This document shows, in pieces, positions 60,399 through 64,000 of a stretch of 64,000 nucleotides of DNA. The notes under the pieces were generated by a model. The model searched no databases, was not told the origin of the DNA, and saw only the letters and a program-made list of their open reading frames with translations. Each line of letters starts with the position of its first letter. The stretch's first letter is position 1. Both the position numbers and the translations under genes were made by a program. Source of the stretch: Chlorops oryzae (taxonomy: Eukaryota; Arthropoda; Insecta; Diptera; Chloropidae); NCBI GenBank assembly GCA_020466095.1, contig CM035809.1:28694563-28758562 (forward strand), read 5' to 3'.

Positions 60399-60510
60399 GT
60401 CCCTTGCTTTGAGTACCCTGTTCATTTCTGGCTTCCTCTTCGGTTTCCTCAACAGACTGTGGGCTTCATTGATTAAGCGTGTAGGTGGGGATTGTCGTCC
60501 TGCGAACATG

Positions 60511-61353
60511 TAGGCGTGTGGGTTTCTCTTTCAAACGATCCCAGTAAGACCGATTTCGATCGATGATTCGTAATTTCATGCATTATTTTTTAGCGCATTC
60601 ATTTCTGATCTTCCAGTAGTAATATTATTTGAAGAAAATGTTGGGAAAAATTTTCTCCATAATTGAAGTTTTCATTCAAAACATTTCCTACTGGGCTTGC
60701 ATCTGTTTTAGTCCTTTCAATCCAAAACATTCCAATTTAGCCCAGATGAGTGCTGTGTTAACGCAATGAACTCGAATAAAGGATAACTGGAATGCTTGAT
60801 GAAGGGATTTTGCAAATTTCGGAAATACTTTTACAACATCTTATGTCGCTTAATGCTCTTTATAAGTACGAGTGCTATTTGGCTTGAAGTAGGTATTCTC
60901 GTGCGAGGGTTATTCTCTAAAGAATGCGGATATTGACAAGGTAGACCCTTCGTTGTCTCAGTGGGTTACCGAAGATAGAAGAATGTTTGAAATAAATTTT
61001 CTTGCTTAATGAATCAAATGATTGATGAGCTTGTGTCCTGAGTAAATATTTTGTTTCAAAAATTTTGTGCATGGTTGCCATATTTCAATATAATAAAAGA
61101 ATTTTAAATATTTCAATTTTTTTTATAAATTTTTTGAACTCAATTCCTTGATTTTTCTACTCATACCTTTTCCTCAACTAAAAATAGTTATATCGATATA
61201 TATTTCGATTAGCACAGAACCTAATATGCTTTCCAGGTGTACAACGAAATCTCGGGAAGCATATAAAGTAACATTTAAAAATTTTTGCGAATGTTGGACA
61301 TGGTCAAATTGTAACCGTTAGAGGGCATAGATCTGGCTTCTAAATATTTGGTG
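60511..61353. other. gene-free stretch right of copy B
   Basis: No repeat family, RNA or coding frame recognised. Confidence 0.4.
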
Positions 61354-62190
61354 GCTAAATTAGAGCTGGAGAACTATCGATAGTTGCGACCATCGATAGT
61401 CGATAGTCTGTAATATCGATAGTACTACCGGAGGATATATTTTAAAATTAAAAACCTTATTTCATTGGCAAATTGCTTGTGATTTCAATCAAGCATGTTT
61501 CAGCTCTTTAACATTTAAATATCCACAATTTTAAAGTTTTGAATTTAAATAATTAATGGTGGTCCTAAAACAATTTAATAAAATACTTTCTTACTCAATT
61601 CCCCATACTTTGTACCCAGCACTGATGCTAGGCAGTATTTTGGTGCTTTTTTTCCCTTGGATATTGAAAAAAATCTCTTTAGTTCTGTTTTCTTTAGGAA
61701 ATTGGTCATTAAAAATCTCTTGTAAACATTTGAAGTGATCATCATCGCCATCATCGTCACCATCATCATCATCATCATCAATCATCATCATCAATCACCA
61801 TCATCACCACCTCATCACCATCAACAACATCATCATCACCATCATCATAACCATCATCACTATAATCACCATCGTCATCACCATCATCATCACCAACCTC
61901 ACCATCATCGATAGTTTCGATTAACGATAATTTTGACAATCGATAATTTTGATAATTGAAAGATGCATTTTCGAGCGACTCACCCTAATCTAAATTAAAG
62001 CATTTTTAGGAATCTGTCCATTTCAAAAAGAAGAAAGCCCTCTGTCACCGCCAGCACCACCTTTAAAATGCTGAAGTAAATGTCCATTAACCAAATTATC
62101 GATAGTTTTCATAAACCGTCGATGTTTTCGATAGTTTGAAACCATCGATAGTATCGACAGTGCATTTCTAAAAGAACTGGAGCTATGGCT
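61354..62190 (+). mobile_element. TATCGATA-rich element, copy 2
   Basis: Starts TTAGAGCTGGAGAACTATCG and parallels 33,513-34,987 but without the nested MITE. TATCGATA/CGATAG motifs cluster at 61,373-61,425, 61,905-61,955 and 62,095-62,160. Its middle is expanded with CAT triplets. It is non-autonomous, and the right boundary (near GGAGCTATGG) is approximate. Confidence 0.7.
61738..61914 (+). repeat. (CAT/ATC)n simple repeat
   Basis: About 175 bp of imperfect ATC trinucleotides inside the TATCGATA-rich element. Copy 1 has CGATAGTTTTAATAAT units instead in the equivalent zone. Confidence 0.95.
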
Positions 62191-62296
62191 TTCGAATAAA
62201 ATAGATGTCAAAATTTTTGAATTTGAGGTCAAACGATTGAAAAAAACTTCCCCTCATCACTCCATTTGTCAAGGGTTTCATGCTTTAATGTTCTTG

Positions 62297-62770
62297 CAGT
62301 GATGCCAGACTGTGGGTTTTTCCCCATATTGTGGGTTTTTTCACTCAAATATCGTGACATGGGGAAAAGTATGGGTAATTTTATATCGAAATTTATGCAC
62401 TACATTTAAGGTATATTTACTACTTATGAGAATGAAAATCGTGTTCTCCCTCTTCCAGTACCATGCATGACTCCTTTTGCTGTGTCTAGTCGCGTGTTCC
62501 CTAAGTGTTGTAAAGAAACCTGGTTTTTTTAAGTCATGAATAAGACTGCAGCTTTAAGTTACTTTTATTTTTTGTTATTTTCTTGATACTTTTATTAAAA
62601 TATTAAAATATTGTGTTTAAATCCAATGTTCAATTTTGAAATCGGTACGCCCATATTTTCAAAAAATCATTCTGGGTTTTTTCGTGGGTTTTTAGTTTTT
62701 GAAAATGGGGAAAAGAGGGTTTTTTTCCAATATATGAGGGTTTTTTTATCGATAAAATCTGGCATCACTG
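62297..62770. mobile_element. hAT-type MITE (474 bp) with perfect 8-bp target duplication
   Basis: Left end CAGTGATGCCAGA and right end TCTGGCATCACTG are perfect 13-bp inverted repeats. TGTTCTTG flanks both sides (62,289-62,296; 62,771-62,778). CAGTG ends and an 8-bp duplication are the hAT signature. The interior carries repeated GTGGGTTTTT/GGGGAAAA motifs and no transposase. Confidence 0.92.
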
Positions 62771-64000
62771 TGTTCTTGTGTTGATTATTAAATTATTAGA
62801 AAAACGTTACCTGCCATTTTCTTTAAAACATTCTGCCATTTCCTGCTTGCACTTTAATATAAATCCTCTTACCCCTAAGCATCTCACGACAAAAAGTTGG
62901 CCACGTGGAACCTGCAATCCGAAGTGAAAATATTGGGAAATCAGTGCTTAAATATTTTTCTCTACTTTTCTCTTTGCTATTCCTTTTTGGTAATGCTTTT
63001 TCTTTCGTCCCCTGGAAATTTAGCGCTTTTGAGGACAGCGACGACAGAAATTTGGTGATATTTTGTTCACCCTACGTCATCATAAGTCGTTACCATATGT
63101 GCTTAAAAGAGTTCTCGCTTTAACTTAGTAACTTCAACCGAGGAGCGAAACTTTGGCTTTCAATGGTTTCTTTTTTCTTTGTTTTCTTTCTTGTGTTTTT
63201 GGAAAGTTTTTGTCAGTTCGCATTTCACAAGTTGATTTTCTTTTTTTTTATTCATGCCATTCATTTTCTCTTCAGCTGTCAAATGAGGGCCACATATTTT
63301 CTTGTTTTGATGCGTTGCAGCCACGGATATTCCAAAACGAAATATTGAGAGTAAATAATCACAACAACGGTCCTCTTTAAGTTGGGGAAAATCCAAAAAA
63401 AATATATAAAAAATTTGCTCCTCCCAAATAAATTTTCCTAAATATCCGCTTAACCTTAAAATATGAAGGCTGAATAAAAAATGTGGCCACTTTCGATGAA
63501 CATTCATGTTCTCGTAAGGAGGTTCAAAATAAAACTTACATATGATGGTTTCAGTGCTCAAGGCTATTTGAATAAAAACCCCGGCATCGGCAATGGCAAC
63601 ATGCCGGCTTTTATCGTAGACCCTTATTTGAACTTAAAATTCTTTTCGCTGCAGGACATGGAACCGTTTTTTTTTTTTTTTTTTTTTTTGTTTTTGGGCT
63701 TGGTCATTTTGAGTTGAAATTATTAATTTTTTTTTCTACAAATAAAATCTGAAAAAAAAGTGGATAAATAAATAAATAAGCAGTTGTAAGGATTTTAGGC
63801 ATAGAGTCGTGGAGGAATGGTCCATGAGCGTCCCTCAAAAAAGGTTTTTAGTCATACTTTCACAGTAATAGAATACGAGATGAGGAAGGAACATCACTCT
63901 GAAGCTTGATGAGATTAGGACACATTCTTTAGCAGTCCAAAAAAAGGTCGTGCGAATATTTCGGGGCGTTGGGGAGAGCCTTCTATGAAAGACTTTAGTC
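62771..64000. other. gene-free right end
   Basis: Pyrimidine-rich runs at 62,950-63,010 and 63,165-63,260 and a poly-T run at 63,668-63,689. GATAAATAAATAAATAAG lies at 63,763-63,780. No gene recognised. Frames here are driven by T-rich sequence. Confidence 0.4.

Larger units (their letters stand above)
45825..60510 (+). repeat. segmental duplication, copy B
   Basis: Direct repeat of 1,361-17,110. High identity: 45,825 to about 48,780, about 53,996-55,690 and about 56,012-56,670. Elsewhere similarity is patchy. Insertions private to B are the LINE (about 48,895-51,335), the AT-rich tract and unrecognised ORF (about 52,380-53,260) and the inverted GTCY-type repeat (59,881-60,398). The right limit is set by weak similarity near 60,500 with 17,100 and may lie further on. 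Confidence 0.9.

Overview
The window looks like gene-poor, AT-rich DNA (intergenic or a very long intron) from a cyclorrhaphous fly. A tephritid-like genome is my best guess; this is an inference. It rests on a fly-type tRNA-Asp remnant, a DD34D mariner, a LINE of the RNase H-bearing I group, abundant CAA/CA/CT/CAT simple repeats and many small non-autonomous DNA transposons. I found no intact host protein-coding gene. The only convincing protein relatives are a mariner transposase broken by one stop codon and a decayed LINE. One further ORF (52,635-53,381) looks protein-like but I do not recognise it. A possible promoter or untranslated exon lies at 35,069-35,718.

The main architectural feature is a direct segmental duplication. 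Copy A (about 1,361-17,110) recurs in the same order and orientation as copy B (about 45,825-60,510), separated by about 28.7 kb of unrelated sequence. Identity between copies is a mosaic. Three tracts look about 93-97% identical by eye (A 1,361-4,330, 8,866-10,565 and 13,000-13,640); the sequence between and beyond them is only about 65-80% alike. Each copy has private insertions. A has a five-unit satellite-like array, a hAT-like element, a GTCY-type dispersed repeat and a MITE. B has a LINE, the unrecognised ORF and another GTCY-type repeat.

The central spacer (17.1-45.8 kb) holds a 278-bp tandem duplication, the mariner, a tRNA-Asp pseudogene, a pogo-type MITE, a tRNA-Cys-like sequence followed by a long perfect-looking inverted repeat, a TATCGATA-rich element that carries a nested Harbinger-type MITE, the candidate exon and a piggyBac-type MITE. 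Right of copy B (60.5-64 kb) lie a second TATCGATA-rich element and a hAT-type MITE with perfect 8-bp target duplications.

There is no operon-like or pathway organisation. What links the parts is transposition, tandem amplification and probable sequence exchange between the two long direct repeats. All identity figures are by-eye estimates; all subfamily names are from memory of family signatures, not from database searches.
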